Notes: generated from the sequence alone by a model not told the origin. Counted from the first letter of the stretch, positions 9,014 through 17,440 are shown. The stretch is DNA of 64,000 nt from Paenibacillus etheri (GCF_001012825.1 NZ_LCZJ02000043.1:109556-173555); one strand, 5' to 3'. Numbers and translations: made by a program.

Positions 9014-10360
9014 GCCGATATCGAGCAGCGATTGCCCGAATAATCTTTTCGCATTTCCGATAAAGGTTTGCGTGCCGACAATTACAATAATGTCGGAGGA
9101 TGAGCGTGCTTTAATATGATGTGTAAGGGCATCCTTCAAATAGGGAAACTCGTAACTTTTTTCGATGAAACGTTTGGCAACATGGAGTGCATCTGTAGGA
9201 AAAGAAAGATGGCTGATATCTGGTCTTGTGACGATTAATTGATCCGAGACTGTACTCATCACTTCGATAACCCCTGGATAATCTTTATCTTTAGGGACAC
9301 CGATAATTGAAGTTACAGCTCGGCTGCGGTCAGGATTCACCAGTTGAATAAGTTCAGCCAAATAGCGTGCCGATTCTTTATGAATCGCTCCGTCGATTAT
9401 CGTTAATGGATCATGGCAGATCACTTCACAGCGACCCGGCCATTGCAGTTTTGCAAAACAATGGAGAACGAGTTCCTTATCCAGAGGACCGCCTGTAATA
9501 TCCTCACATAGTGCGACTGCAGTGGCTGCATTTAGAGCTTGAAATTGTCCCAATAACGGAATCGTTAAGGACGGGTAAACCGCTTGATTTGTCTGAACAT
9601 CAAAAGTAGTTCCAACGGGTGTTATAGTAATAGAATCAGCCCAGAACTGCTCCTCATAATACTCTACAGAATTTGAAGTAAGGTTCGCTTTTATAGTCGC
9701 AAGTACGCTCGATTTCTGTTTGCTGATATAGACGTTAGTGGCCTTGTTTTTGACGATGCCCAGTTTATGTAGTGTAATGCTGTTCAGGTCAGGTCCCAAA
9801 TTAGCTACATGTTCTTCCATAATCGGAGTAATGACAGCCCAATCATTCTTCAGGACATTCGTGTCATCAAACCTTCCGCCTCTTCCGCATTCAATCACAT
9901 TGAAATCGGTATGATTCTCCTTGAAGTACAACGTCGCAATCGCCAAACCTACCCCAACAGGACCTTGGTACTCATCAGCGGCAAGCTGATCTTCAATCGT
10001 TTGAAATCCCTCGCGAACTACATTTCCTAATCGTACAAAATCGTCTGTGGATATGGCTCGCCCATCAATCCGTATTCTTTCGTTGAAATCCACCAGATGA
10101 GGAGAGGTGAATAAGCCCACTTTATAGCCTAGGTGACTTAACAAAGAGGAGATAAATCTAGAGGTGGAGCCTTTACCTTTACTGCCTGTGACTAGTATGT
10201 ATTGTTGACCTCGATCCGGACTTCCGATTAGATCCAGCAATGCTCTGGTTAATTTCGGTCTTCTAACTTGTTCATCCATAGTTTCTGTGATGCTGTTAAT
10301 GGCTCTTAGATAAGAGCTGTAGATCATATCTTCTACCTGGGATTGTGAAGTGAATTCCAC
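9008..10360 (-). CDS. FolC-like Mur ligase family protein
   Basis: 450 aa. The ATP loop is VTGSKGKGSTSRF (FolC normally GTNGKGS), followed by the FolC signature LFTSPHLVDFNERI and CGRGGRFDDTNV, a middle ligase domain with PLLGQFQALNAATAVAL, and a C-terminal domain with WPGRCEVI and IIDGAIHKESAR (FolC: DGAHNP). The substitutions at DGAHNP and GTNGKGS suggest a paralogue not devoted to folate. It follows the membrane-protein gene by 14 bp. It probably forms an amide with glutamate or another amino acid; the exact substrate is not readable. Confidence 0.82.
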   Translation of the reverse strand: MEFTSQSQVEDMIYSSYLRAINSITETMDEQVRRPKLTRALLDLIGSPDRGQQYILVTGSKGKGSTSRFISSLLSHLGYKVGLFTSPHLVDFNERIRIDGRAISTDDFVRLGNVVREGFQTIEDQLAADEYQGPVGVGLAIATLYFKENHTDFNVIECGRGGRFDDTNVLKNDWAVITPIMEEHVANLGPDLNSITLHKLGIVKNKATNVYISKQKSSVLATIKANLTSNSVEYYEEQFWADSITITPVGTTFDVQTNQAVYPSLTIPLLGQFQALNAATAVALCEDITGGPLDKELVLHCFAKLQWPGRCEVICHDPLTIIDGAIHKESARYLAELIQLVNPDRSRAVTSIIGVPKDKDYPGVIEVMSTVSDQLIVTRPDISHLSFPTDALHVAKRFIEKSYEFPYLKDALTHHIKARSSSDIIVIVGTQTFIGNAKRLFGQSLLDIGL

Positions 10361-10374
10361 GATGATCGCTCCAT

Positions 10375-11487
10375 TTAGTTAATTTTTGCTCGTTCTTCAG
10401 ATAGCGTCGTATAAATAATTATCGGAAGTAGTACAAGAGAAAGAGCAACTGTCTGAGCGATGCTCCAGTTCAAATCCTTATACAGCTGTACTACTGTAAA
10501 CAATAGAGCGATTACGGGCAAAACCAGCTTATTTAAGTGTTTTAAGAATAGGGAGTTCATGCTTCTCTTTACGGTAACTGATGTGCCGATACTGGGGATT
10601 TCTAGTTCGTTCCGTGACAAAGCCGTGATCCCGATAAATAAGTGGCTGTCGATAAATTTAAGCTGCTCATTCTCCTCATTTAGCTTGATCAGCTGGGCAA
10701 TATGCTCAGTGTCTATATCTAAGATGGGGACGGATATTTCTTTATTATTATAGGTGATGATCATTTTATCGGTCTCTTCCATGCCCAGCAGCTTTCTAAC
10801 ATTTGGGTGAATTCGGCATAGATTTTGGTGCTCATCAAAAGGGTAGGGATGTCCTACTCTTAGCGTAAGCTCTCTTTTGCCAATAAAAAAGTTTCCTAAT
10901 GCGGTTAAGGGCCGTTTGATTCCCAAATGTATAAGTTTATGTATGCCTGACGCAGACTGCGGACTTGTTCTTGCACGGGTAATGATTAGTTCATCATTCT
11001 CAGTGGCATGAGTCTCAAGTAACAACATGATATATCTGTTGAAATATAGCGTATTCGGCTTGGCTGTGTCATCCTCTTTTAACGTTAAGTTTACCCGAAA
11101 GCCGTTCTTAGGATTAATCAGCTCTACATGGTTTGAATATTTACGGACGAGCGTTGGACAGGCTTTGACAAAAGGTTTGGCAATCTCGTCTACTTTAGGA
11201 ATTCCCCGAAGGATTGTGTTGTACTCAGGTTTAGTGATGGTTAATCCTGTTAGGGGGCAGTCTCCTAGCTTGTCCTTTGCTCTTTTAGATAATTGAATAC
11301 TACCTCTTGGGATATCGCTTTTAGATAAAAGCAAACCGTTAACCTGAGCGCCATTCTCTGCTTTAAGCTCGATAAAGATATGTTGGACTAAGCCTAATTC
11401 GACCAGCTCATCGGGGTTCATCGTGATTTCTTCCCGGGCGGTATAGCTTTGTTTCTCCAATAGGGTGAAGGTCTGCTCGATATTTAT
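10375..11487 (-). CDS. Membrane protein with double-psi-barrel-like repeats (unknown function)
   Basis: About 370 aa. Not a family I can name. The N-terminal part, MNPDELVELGL...HIFIEL..ENG, then SDIPRGSIQLSKRAKDKLG, resembles the double-psi beta-barrel of Cdc48-N domains; a second similar stretch (YPFDEHQNLCRIHPNVRKLLGMEETDKMIITY) follows. Two hydrophobic segments near the C terminus (LVLPVIALLFTVVQL and TVALSLVLLPIIIYT) anchor it. Start choice is awkward: the reading frame stays open to 11589 inside the upstream gene, the best ribosome site (GGGAGG, 8 nt spacing) points to an ATA codon at 11487, and the first good ATG is at 11421 after GGGAAG. Middle gene of a three-gene operon. Confidence 0.7.
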   Translation of the reverse strand: MNIEQTFTLLEKQSYTAREEITMNPDELVELGLVQHIFIELKAENGAQVNGLLLSKSDIPRGSIQLSKRAKDKLGDCPLTGLTITKPEYNTILRGIPKVDEIAKPFVKACPTLVRKYSNHVELINPKNGFRVNLTLKEDDTAKPNTLYFNRYIMLLLETHATENDELIITRARTSPQSASGIHKLIHLGIKRPLTALGNFFIGKRELTLRVGHPYPFDEHQNLCRIHPNVRKLLGMEETDKMIITYNNKEISVPILDIDTEHIAQLIKLNEENEQLKFIDSHLFIGITALSRNELEIPSIGTSVTVKRSMNSLFLKHLNKLVLPVIALLFTVVQLYKDLNWSIAQTVALSLVLLPIIIYTTLSEERAKIN

Positions 11488-11488
11488 G

Positions 11489-12139
11489 TTAGGCACCTCC
11501 CAATCGATTGATGATTTGTTCGAGGGAATGAATGGTTTTTTGGAATAAATCAAATGATTTCGGGTTACGATAATTTCGATTAATTTCAATCTGAATTCCT
11601 TGAACTAACAATTCTTTGGCGGAATACGAAGTGATCGTTCCGGGATGAGATGCAGAAAATGTATGGTCTTGATGAACATTGGTAATACCATTATTGAAAA
11701 AAATACGTACGACTTCATTTATATTATTTTCTTGTATGGATGTTCCGTGTAATGTACCTAAATCAATATCGAATTCTCTATCCTTAGCAGCACCATGCAG
11801 ATCTATAACAAAGTTAATTTGATGATCTTTGACAATTGTTCCAAGCGCAGCTTTATATTCTCCACCAAGGATGTAATTGGGGTCTTCTTTGGAGAAGCTA
11901 TTGGAATAGATACAGTGACAATTTGTGAGCTTTTGTAACATCAGCGCAAGAGAACCTGTATACATGTCTGCAGGTTTTACAGCATGTTCTCTATAGTGGT
12001 TAATGGCATGCGGAGCAGATACAAGTACAGGAAGAGTACCTTCTACAATGGAGTAAGAAGGCTTTACCCCGATATCGCCAAAATAATTATTATTAGAGAA
12101 TTGTAACTCATACTTTTCGATCAGAGATAAGATATGCAA
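11489..12139 (-). CDS. N-formylglutamate amidohydrolase-like enzyme
   Basis: 216 aa. Family motifs are present: PVLVSAPHAINHYR (metal-binding region), FVIDLHGAAKDREFDIDLGT and GIQIEINRNYRNP (conserved E-x-N-R-x-R). Family members hydrolyse N-formyl- or N-acyl-glutamate and related amides and use a metal. The start ATG is at 12139 with the three-gene operon continuing into the membrane protein and the Mur ligase. No histidine-degradation (hut) genes are nearby, so a role in the local pathway, for example cleaving or editing the ligase product, is more likely than hut function (inference). Confidence 0.75.
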   Translation of the reverse strand: MHILSLIEKYELQFSNNNYFGDIGVKPSYSIVEGTLPVLVSAPHAINHYREHAVKPADMYTGSLALMLQKLTNCHCIYSNSFSKEDPNYILGGEYKAALGTIVKDHQINFVIDLHGAAKDREFDIDLGTLHGTSIQENNINEVVRIFFNNGITNVHQDHTFSASHPGTITSYSAKELLVQGIQIEINRNYRNPKSFDLFQKTIHSLEQIINRLGGA

Positions 12140-12164
12140 TCACCTATTCATAGTTATTTTTAAA

Positions 12165-12264
12165 AATATAAGAAATTATAATTTTCACCCTATAGCTTAT
12201 ATTTTATATTTCTCGCTTAAACGCTCACCGTCCTTAATAGGACGCATGAGGCGTTTATACTTGT
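12165..12264. repeat. Two-hairpin repeat element, copy A
   Basis: First hairpin: AATATAAG ... CTTATATT (12165-12207). Second hairpin 12219-12256: AAACGC-TCAC-CGTCC, loop TTAATA, GGACG-CA-TGAG-GCGTTT. Same layout as copies at 35439-35535 and 41536-41632. Sits in the divergent gap between the minus FGase-like operon and the plus sugar operon. Confidence 0.8.
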
Positions 12265-12317
12265 CTATTATAACGTTTGAAGATTTGTAATGGCGAGTTT
12301 CTGCAATAAAATGGTTA

Positions 12318-12346
12318 TTGAAATGTTCAAAATGGTGTGCTAATAT
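12318..12346 (+). promoter_or_regulatory. Sigma-A promoter of the second sugar operon
   Basis: TTGAAA (12318-12323), 17-bp spacer, TAATAT (12341-12346). Transcription would begin near 12353, at the operator-like palindrome that follows. Confidence 0.75.
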
Positions 12347-12352
12347 TTCAAT

Positions 12353-12366
12353 TGAAAACGTTACCG
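12353..12366. promoter_or_regulatory. LacI/CcpA-type operator at the start site
   Basis: TGAAAACGTTACCG matches the cre/LacI-type consensus at 12 of 14 positions. Placed at the expected transcription start, it may be bound by the LacI regulator at 15811-16842 or by CcpA. Confidence 0.5.
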
Positions 12367-12407
12367 ATAAGGATACCGAAAAAATAAAGGTGAATACTTA
12401 AGCGAAA

Positions 12408-12421
12408 TGAAAACGCTGACA
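12408..12421. promoter_or_regulatory. cre site (CcpA)
   Basis: TGAAAACGCTGACA is a perfect match to TGWAANCGNTNWCA. It lies ~55 bp after the predicted start of transcription, a roadblock position for carbon catabolite repression. Confidence 0.78.
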
Positions 12422-12494
12422 TATTCTCGGTAGGTAATTTCGGAGACGTCTTTAAGCGAAGTAATTTAATAACAAAGTACGAGGGGGAAGAAAA

Positions 12495-13877
12495 ATGAAG
12501 AACATTAAAAAATATCTAGGGCTCATGTTGGTAATGTCTATGGTAGTAGTCTTGGCAGCAGGGTGCGGGAATAAAGAGAACAATACAGCATCCAATGATG
12601 GAAACGCTTCATCTGGAAAAAAAGGATCGGTTTACTTTTTAAACTTCAAGCCTGAAATTGCAGAAATATATGAAAAAATCGCTAAGGATTACGAAGCAGA
12701 GACAGGCGTTAAAGTAAAAGTCGTCACAGCTGCTGCAGGTACTTACGAAACCAAATTGAAATCCGAGATTTCTAAGTCCGAAGCACCTACGATCTTCCAA
12801 ATCAACGGACCTGTTGGTTTTCAATCCTGGAAAGATTATACCTTGGATTTGAAGGATACTAAGCTGTACAGCTATCTGTCCGACAAAAGCTTGGCTGTAA
12901 CGGAAGGTGAAGGTGTATATGGTATTCCTTACGTAGTTGAAGGCTACGGTATCATCTACAACGAAGCAATCATGAAGAAATATTTTGCCTTGGCTGATAA
13001 AGCTGTATCCATCTCTTCCACAACTGAAATCAATAACTTCGAGACTTTGAAAGCAGTAGTAGAAGATATGACTGCTAAAAAAGATCAACTAGGTATTAAA
13101 GGAGTATTCGCTTCCACTTCCCTCGCTGCCGGTGAGCAATGGAGATGGCAGACTCACTTAGCTAACTTGCCGCTGTACTATGAATTCAAAGACAATACTG
13201 AGTTTGATAACACCGTACTTGCGGGTTTAGCTTCTAAAGAAGTTGAATTCAAATATAACGATAAGTTCAAAAACATCTTCGATCTTTACATCAAGAACTC
13301 TGTGACTAAAGAAGCGCTTCTAGGCAGTAAATCTGTAGCTGATTCCATGGCTGAGTTCGCACTGGGTAATGCAGCGATGGTTCAAAACGGTAACTGGGCT
13401 TGGTCACAAATCAATGATGTAGATGGTAACGTAGTTAAAGCTGAAGACATCAAATTCTTGCCTATCTACACAGGTATGGAAGGCGAAGAAAAACAAGGTC
13501 TGGCTGTAGGTACAGAAAACTATTTCGCAATCAACAGCAAAGCATCTGCTGAGAACCAACAAGCTTCTATCGCTTTCTTGGAATGGTTGTTCTCCAGTGA
13601 AAAAGGTAAAGCTTATGTAACGAACGACTTAGGTTTCATTGCTCCATTCAACACGTTTGAAGAAAGCGAAAAACCAGCAGATCCACTGGCTAAAGAAGTA
13701 TCCGCTTGGATGGAAAAAGATCTGACTTCCGTAGCTTGGACATTTGCGGCATTCCCAAGTGAAGAGTTCAAAAATGTCTTTGGTGATGCGCTCTTGCAAT
13801 ACGCTCAGGGAAACAAAACTTGGGATGAAGTTGTAACCATCTTCAAAGACACTTGGAAGGCTGAAAAGGCAAAATAA
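12495..13877 (+). CDS. Sugar ABC transporter solute-binding lipoprotein
   Basis: 460 aa, with lipoprotein signal LMLVMSMVVVLAAGC (Cys ~24) then an Asn/Ser-rich linker. Mature part begins KGSVYFLNFKPEIAEIYEKIAKDYEAETGVKVKV, a family-1 sugar-binding pattern; the ligand region has VVEGYGIIYN and GNAAMVQNGNWAW. A GAGGGGGAAG ribosome site precedes the ATG. Preceded by a sigma-A promoter, an operator and a cre site, so probably induced by its sugar and repressed by glucose. Followed by an intercistronic stem-loop, then two permeases and a LacI regulator. Acidic, Lys-rich and Ala-rich mature protein. Ligand unknown. Confidence 0.93.
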   Translation: MKNIKKYLGLMLVMSMVVVLAAGCGNKENNTASNDGNASSGKKGSVYFLNFKPEIAEIYEKIAKDYEAETGVKVKVVTAAAGTYETKLKSEISKSEAPTIFQINGPVGFQSWKDYTLDLKDTKLYSYLSDKSLAVTEGEGVYGIPYVVEGYGIIYNEAIMKKYFALADKAVSISSTTEINNFETLKAVVEDMTAKKDQLGIKGVFASTSLAAGEQWRWQTHLANLPLYYEFKDNTEFDNTVLAGLASKEVEFKYNDKFKNIFDLYIKNSVTKEALLGSKSVADSMAEFALGNAAMVQNGNWAWSQINDVDGNVVKAEDIKFLPIYTGMEGEEKQGLAVGTENYFAINSKASAENQQASIAFLEWLFSSEKGKAYVTNDLGFIAPFNTFEESEKPADPLAKEVSAWMEKDLTSVAWTFAAFPSEEFKNVFGDALLQYAQGNKTWDEVVTIFKDTWKAEKAK

Positions 13878-13929
13878 TAAATGCATGGAAAGATGATTGA
13901 ATAACTCTCAGTTGTCATATAGATACAAG

Positions 13930-13972
13930 CTTAGTGCCGCTGGGCTCCTTCAAGGACTTCAGTGGCACTAAG
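13930..13972. repeat. Intercistronic stem-loop between binding-protein and permease genes
   Basis: CTTAGTGCC-GCTG ... CAG-TGGCACTAAG, a long stem without a T tract. As in malE-malF type operons it may protect the upstream mRNA and raise the binding protein relative to the permeases. Confidence 0.6.
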
Positions 13973-14033
13973 CAACAATTCGAGTGAATTTATCTGTTTC
14001 ATCATTTTCCATACTGAGATAGGAGAAGACTCC

Positions 14034-14876
14034 ATGGAAAAATCGATAAGAAAATATTTTGCTCTTTTTGCATTACCGACCATAATAGCCTTTGGGATCG
14101 CTTTTGTTGTACCGTTTCTTCTGGGAATATATTTGTCTTTTACAGAGTTTACTACAGTTAATGATGCAACATGGATAGGGTTTGGCAATTACGCTAAAGC
14201 TTTTTCCAATCAAGAATTTTTAAATGCACTGGGCTTTACGGTTAAATTTACAGTTCTATCGGTGCTTACGATTAATGTGTTCGCATTCATTCTGGCGATG
14301 TTGTTAACAAGAAAGCTAAAAGGGACTAACGTATTTAGAACGATCTTTTTCATGCCTAACTTGATAGGCGGTATCGTATTAGGGTACATCTGGCAGTTAA
14401 TCTTCAATGGAATTTTGTATAAATTTGGAGTTACTTTGACCTCTGATGCAACTTATGGATTTTGGGGATTAATCATCCTTATGAATTGGCAATTGATAGG
14501 GTACATGATGATTATCTATGTTGCAGGTATTCAAAATGTTCCTAAGGATATAGTAGAAGCCGCAAGAATTGATGGAGCTTCACGTTCTAAGATTTTACGT
14601 AATGTGACGATTCCACTAGTAATGCCGTCCATTACCATTTGTTTATTCCTAACCTTATCGAATTCATTCAAATTGTTTGACCAAAACTTAGCGTTGACCG
14701 CGGGAGCTCCTTCCAAGCAGACCTCGATGCTAGCACTGGATATCTACAATACATTCTACGGAAAAACAGGATGGGAAGGTGTCGGTCAAGCGAAGGCCGT
14801 CGTATTCTTTGCACTGGTAGCCTTAATCGCCTTAGTACAACTTGTCATTACTAGAAGAAAGGAGGTTGAGAACTAA
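14034..14876 (+). CDS. Sugar ABC transporter permease, MalF type
   Basis: 280 aa. The start is MEKSIRKYFALF at 14034 after AGGAGA; an upstream in-frame start would fall inside the stem-loop. Six membrane spans; EAA loop at IVEAARIDGASRSKILRNVTIPLVMPSI. Its stop overlaps the next start (TAATG), coupling it to the second permease. No ATPase gene in the operon, so a shared ATPase is expected. Confidence 0.92.
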   Translation: MEKSIRKYFALFALPTIIAFGIAFVVPFLLGIYLSFTEFTTVNDATWIGFGNYAKAFSNQEFLNALGFTVKFTVLSVLTINVFAFILAMLLTRKLKGTNVFRTIFFMPNLIGGIVLGYIWQLIFNGILYKFGVTLTSDATYGFWGLIILMNWQLIGYMMIIYVAGIQNVPKDIVEAARIDGASRSKILRNVTIPLVMPSITICLFLTLSNSFKLFDQNLALTAGAPSKQTSMLALDIYNTFYGKTGWEGVGQAKAVVFFALVALIALVQLVITRRKEVEN

Positions 14877-15709
14877 TGCAACAGACTAGAGCAAAAGACT
14901 ATTCTATCTTCACTATTTTGTTGGTCTTGGCCATTGCGTTCTTATCTCCGATCTTTATTGTTCTGATGAACTCCTTTAAAGGTAAGTTCTACATTAGTGA
15001 TACACCTTTCTTATTCCCTAATGGGACTACTTTTGTTGGTTTGAAGAACTATACTAGTGGTATAGCGAAGATTGATTTCTTCAGTGCTTTCGGAATGTCC
15101 TTGTTTATCACCGTATGTTCGGTTGCTGTAATCGTATTATTCACTTCCATGACTGCATGGTATATTACTCGGGTGAAGTCCAAATTCACGAACTTGATGT
15201 ATTACGCATTTGTGTTTTCTATGATCGTACCGTTCCAGATGGTTATGTTCACAATGACTAAAACTGCCAATGTACTGCATCTCGACAATCCGATTGGGAT
15301 TATCCTGATCTATCTGGGATTTGGTTCAGGGCTATCGGTATTTATGTTTAGTGGATTTGTGAAGTCTATCCCACTTGAGGTTGAAGAGGCGGTTATGATT
15401 GATGGATGTAATCCACCGCAGGCGTTCTTTAAAGTTGTATTGCCTATCCTTAAGCCTATAGCTGTAACCGTAGCGATCCTTAATGTTATGTGGGTATGGA
15501 ACGACTTCCTGTTGCCTGACCTGCTGATCGGTACTGAATACAAAACCATTCCTATTGCGATACAGTATCTAAAAGGTGGATACGGATCTATTGATATGGG
15601 AGCTATGATGGCCATGCTGGTCCTAGCTATTGTACCCATCATCATTTTCTATCTGACCTGCCAAAAATACATTATCGAAGGTGTCGTTGCAGGAGCCGTT
15701 AAGGGTTAA
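14876..15709 (+). CDS. Sugar ABC transporter permease, MalG type
   Basis: 277 aa, six spans. EAA loop at EVEEAVMIDGCNPPQAFFKVVLPILKPI; C terminus CQKYIIEGVVAGAVKG is typical for the partner permease. Start codon overlaps the upstream stop by one base; ribosome site GGAGGTTGAG lies within the end of the upstream gene. Confidence 0.92.
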   Translation: MQQTRAKDYSIFTILLVLAIAFLSPIFIVLMNSFKGKFYISDTPFLFPNGTTFVGLKNYTSGIAKIDFFSAFGMSLFITVCSVAVIVLFTSMTAWYITRVKSKFTNLMYYAFVFSMIVPFQMVMFTMTKTANVLHLDNPIGIILIYLGFGSGLSVFMFSGFVKSIPLEVEEAVMIDGCNPPQAFFKVVLPILKPIAVTVAILNVMWVWNDFLLPDLLIGTEYKTIPIAIQYLKGGYGSIDMGAMMAMLVLAIVPIIIFYLTCQKYIIEGVVAGAVKG

Positions 15710-15743
15710 ATAGAATATGTATGTAGAAGCGAGTAGGGTGTCT

Positions 15744-15770
15744 TTCTTGGTGAGATTATCTCATCAAGAA
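15744..15770 (+). terminator. Weak terminator/attenuator before the LacI gene
   Basis: TTCTTGGTGAGA-TTA-TCTCATCAAGAA, a 12-bp stem with one mismatch, followed by TCCCCTGCTTTCTTATTT, which is T-rich but interrupted. It probably reduces read-through into the regulator gene. Confidence 0.5.
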
Positions 15771-15810
15771 TCCCCTGCTTTCTTATTTAACGTGTAAAGG
15801 AAAGGTAGAA

Positions 15811-16842
15811 ATGGAGAGATTGACTATCATAGATATCGCCAAATTATGTGGGGTTGGCGTGACTACAGTATCTAGAGCCATAAATAATCATCCGGATATT
15901 AATGAAGAAACGAAAGCGATGGTTATGAAAGTCATCAAAGAGAACCATTATGTACCGAATAACAGTGCCAGGAATTTAAAACGATCCGATTCGAAAACGA
16001 TTGCAGTATTGATTAAAGGGATTTCTAACCCCTTTTTTAGCCCGATGATTAAAGTGTTTGAAAAAGAGATCCAGCGAAAGAAGTACTCCTTCATCCTACA
16101 GCGAGTTGATGAGAATCAAGATGAGATTGAGGTAGCGATTGAGTTGGAGAAAGAAAAGCGTTTGAAGGGAATTGTGTTCCTGGGGGGATTATTCTCACAC
16201 TCTCAAGAAAAATTACAACAATTAACGGTTCCATTTGTCCTCAGCACGATCGGAATGACGGAAGAGATTGATCTAAGTGACTATTCTTCTGTATCTGTGG
16301 ATGACTTTAATGAAAGCCTTAAGATCGTCGATTATTTATGTGATTTGGGACATCAAAAAATAGCAGTCATTACTGCGTCTGAAGATGATGTGAGCATCGG
16401 TAAACTGAGATATGAAGGGTATAAAAAGGCTCTTTCTGATCATGGAATAGCTTATAATGAACGGCTAGTACGGCGAATGAAAGAGGATATTGATAGCTAT
16501 AGTATGGAAAACGGATATGCGGTTACAAAAGAACTGCTGGAGTCAGGGGAAGAGTTTACTGCTATTTTTACCTTATCAGATAGTATGGCTATCGGAGCTT
16601 GTAAAGCAATATTTGAAGCGGGCAAGCGGGTTCCAGAAGATTACTCAGTGGCTGGTTATGACGGCCTGGATATTTCCTTCTATTATAATCCTTCCATCAC
16701 TACCATCAAACAGCCAGTAGTTGAAATTGCGGAAGCGACGATTAAGATTCTTTTTGATCTTATTAATAAGAAGGTAAATCATGCGCATCAGATTTTCCCT
16801 GCAGAATTAATCGTTAGAGAATCTACGAGGTCTATATTGTAG
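15811..16842 (+). CDS. LacI-family transcriptional regulator of the 12.5-15.7 kb sugar operon
   Basis: 343 aa. Helix-turn-helix TIIDIAKLCGVGVTTVSRAINNHPDIN at residues 4-30, hinge PNNSARNLKRSDSK, effector domain with TISNPFFSPMIKVFEKEI start and IVRESTRS end. Placed at the 3' end of the transporter operon after a weak terminator. Its probable target is the operator-like site at 12353-12366. The sequence resembles PurR/CcpA-type LacI members used for sugar operons. Confidence 0.93.
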   Translation: MERLTIIDIAKLCGVGVTTVSRAINNHPDINEETKAMVMKVIKENHYVPNNSARNLKRSDSKTIAVLIKGISNPFFSPMIKVFEKEIQRKKYSFILQRVDENQDEIEVAIELEKEKRLKGIVFLGGLFSHSQEKLQQLTVPFVLSTIGMTEEIDLSDYSSVSVDDFNESLKIVDYLCDLGHQKIAVITASEDDVSIGKLRYEGYKKALSDHGIAYNERLVRRMKEDIDSYSMENGYAVTKELLESGEEFTAIFTLSDSMAIGACKAIFEAGKRVPEDYSVAGYDGLDISFYYNPSITTIKQPVVEIAEATIKILFDLINKKVNHAHQIFPAELIVRESTRSIL

Positions 16843-16891
16843 TTTTAAAAGGTTTATATGTTTAAGTTTATTTACGAATTGGGGTGGGGAG

Positions 16892-17206
16892 ATAGAACCG
16901 CAAGAGATTAAACTTAATGATATCGGCAGCATTACACGGTTTCTCACCGCATTCGGTGACCCTACTCGGATTCGGATTGTTTCGTTGTTAGGCAATAAAG
17001 GTCGCCTGAACGTTGGGGAAAGTGCAGGAGAATTCGAAATAAGCAGACCAGCGATTTCGCACCACCTTAAAATCCTACGGGATGCTCGCATTGTTGACTA
17101 TAAGAAAAGGGGGCAGGAGGTGTATTACTGGTTAGCTCGTGAAAGGGTTACAACGAATTTTAGGACGCTTGCTGATTTGGCGTCGTCGTTTCACTATGGG
17201 GACTAA
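16892..17206 (+). CDS. ArsR-family winged-helix regulator, start codon doubtful
   Basis: 104 residues if read from the ATA codon at 16892, which lies at the position expected after GGGGTGGGGAG. Canonical ArsR features: FGDPTRIRIVSLLG, then recognition helix SRPAISHHLKILRDARIV and wing KKRGQEVYYWLA. No metal-binding Cys pair is seen in the recognition helix. No ATG/GTG/TTG lies in frame near the ribosome site; the first TTG (16985) would remove half the first helix set. Either a mutated ATG or an unusual ATA start; the usual partner gene is missing downstream, which fits decay. Confidence 0.55.
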   Translation: MEPQEIKLNDIGSITRFLTAFGDPTRIRIVSLLGNKGRLNVGESAGEFEISRPAISHHLKILRDARIVDYKKRGQEVYYWLARERVTTNFRTLADLASSFHYGD

Positions 17207-17228
17207 GCCAGCTCAAGGTATTGGCTTA
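17204..17228 (+). terminator. Stem-loop at the end of the ArsR-like gene
   Basis: TAAGCCA ... TGGCTTA 7-bp stem followed by GTTCTATTTAATTT. Overlaps the stop codon. Modest terminator. Confidence 0.4.
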
Positions 17229-17235
17229 GTTCTAT

Positions 17236-17440
17236 TTAATTTCGAGATTTCAAGTCTTTTCGCAGTGCACTTCGAAACATCCCCACACTTAACAATACAA
17301 AGGGTAGAAATAACCCGAAGGTTATAATATAGTATACCCAATAATTATCAAACACCGCGTTGTAATAGGAGTAATTCGGGGCAATAAGAGGTGTTAAAGG
17401 AAAGAGACTCCAGAATGAAATCCTGAATAGCTTTAAACGT
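17236..17440 (-). pseudogene. C-terminal remnant of a multi-span membrane protein (spore-germination-permease-like)
   Basis: On the minus strand an open frame without a start ends at 17236. It reads FRISFWSLFPLTPLIAPN, then a hydrophobic span VYYIITFGLFLPFVLLSV and a basic tail FRSALRKDLKSRN. The final-helix-plus-basic-tail pattern is like GerAB-type permeases, but this is a weak resemblance. The upstream part is missing: the uridine kinase terminator begins directly before it. It looks like a truncated gene and explains most of the 17207-17496 gap. Confidence 0.35.
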
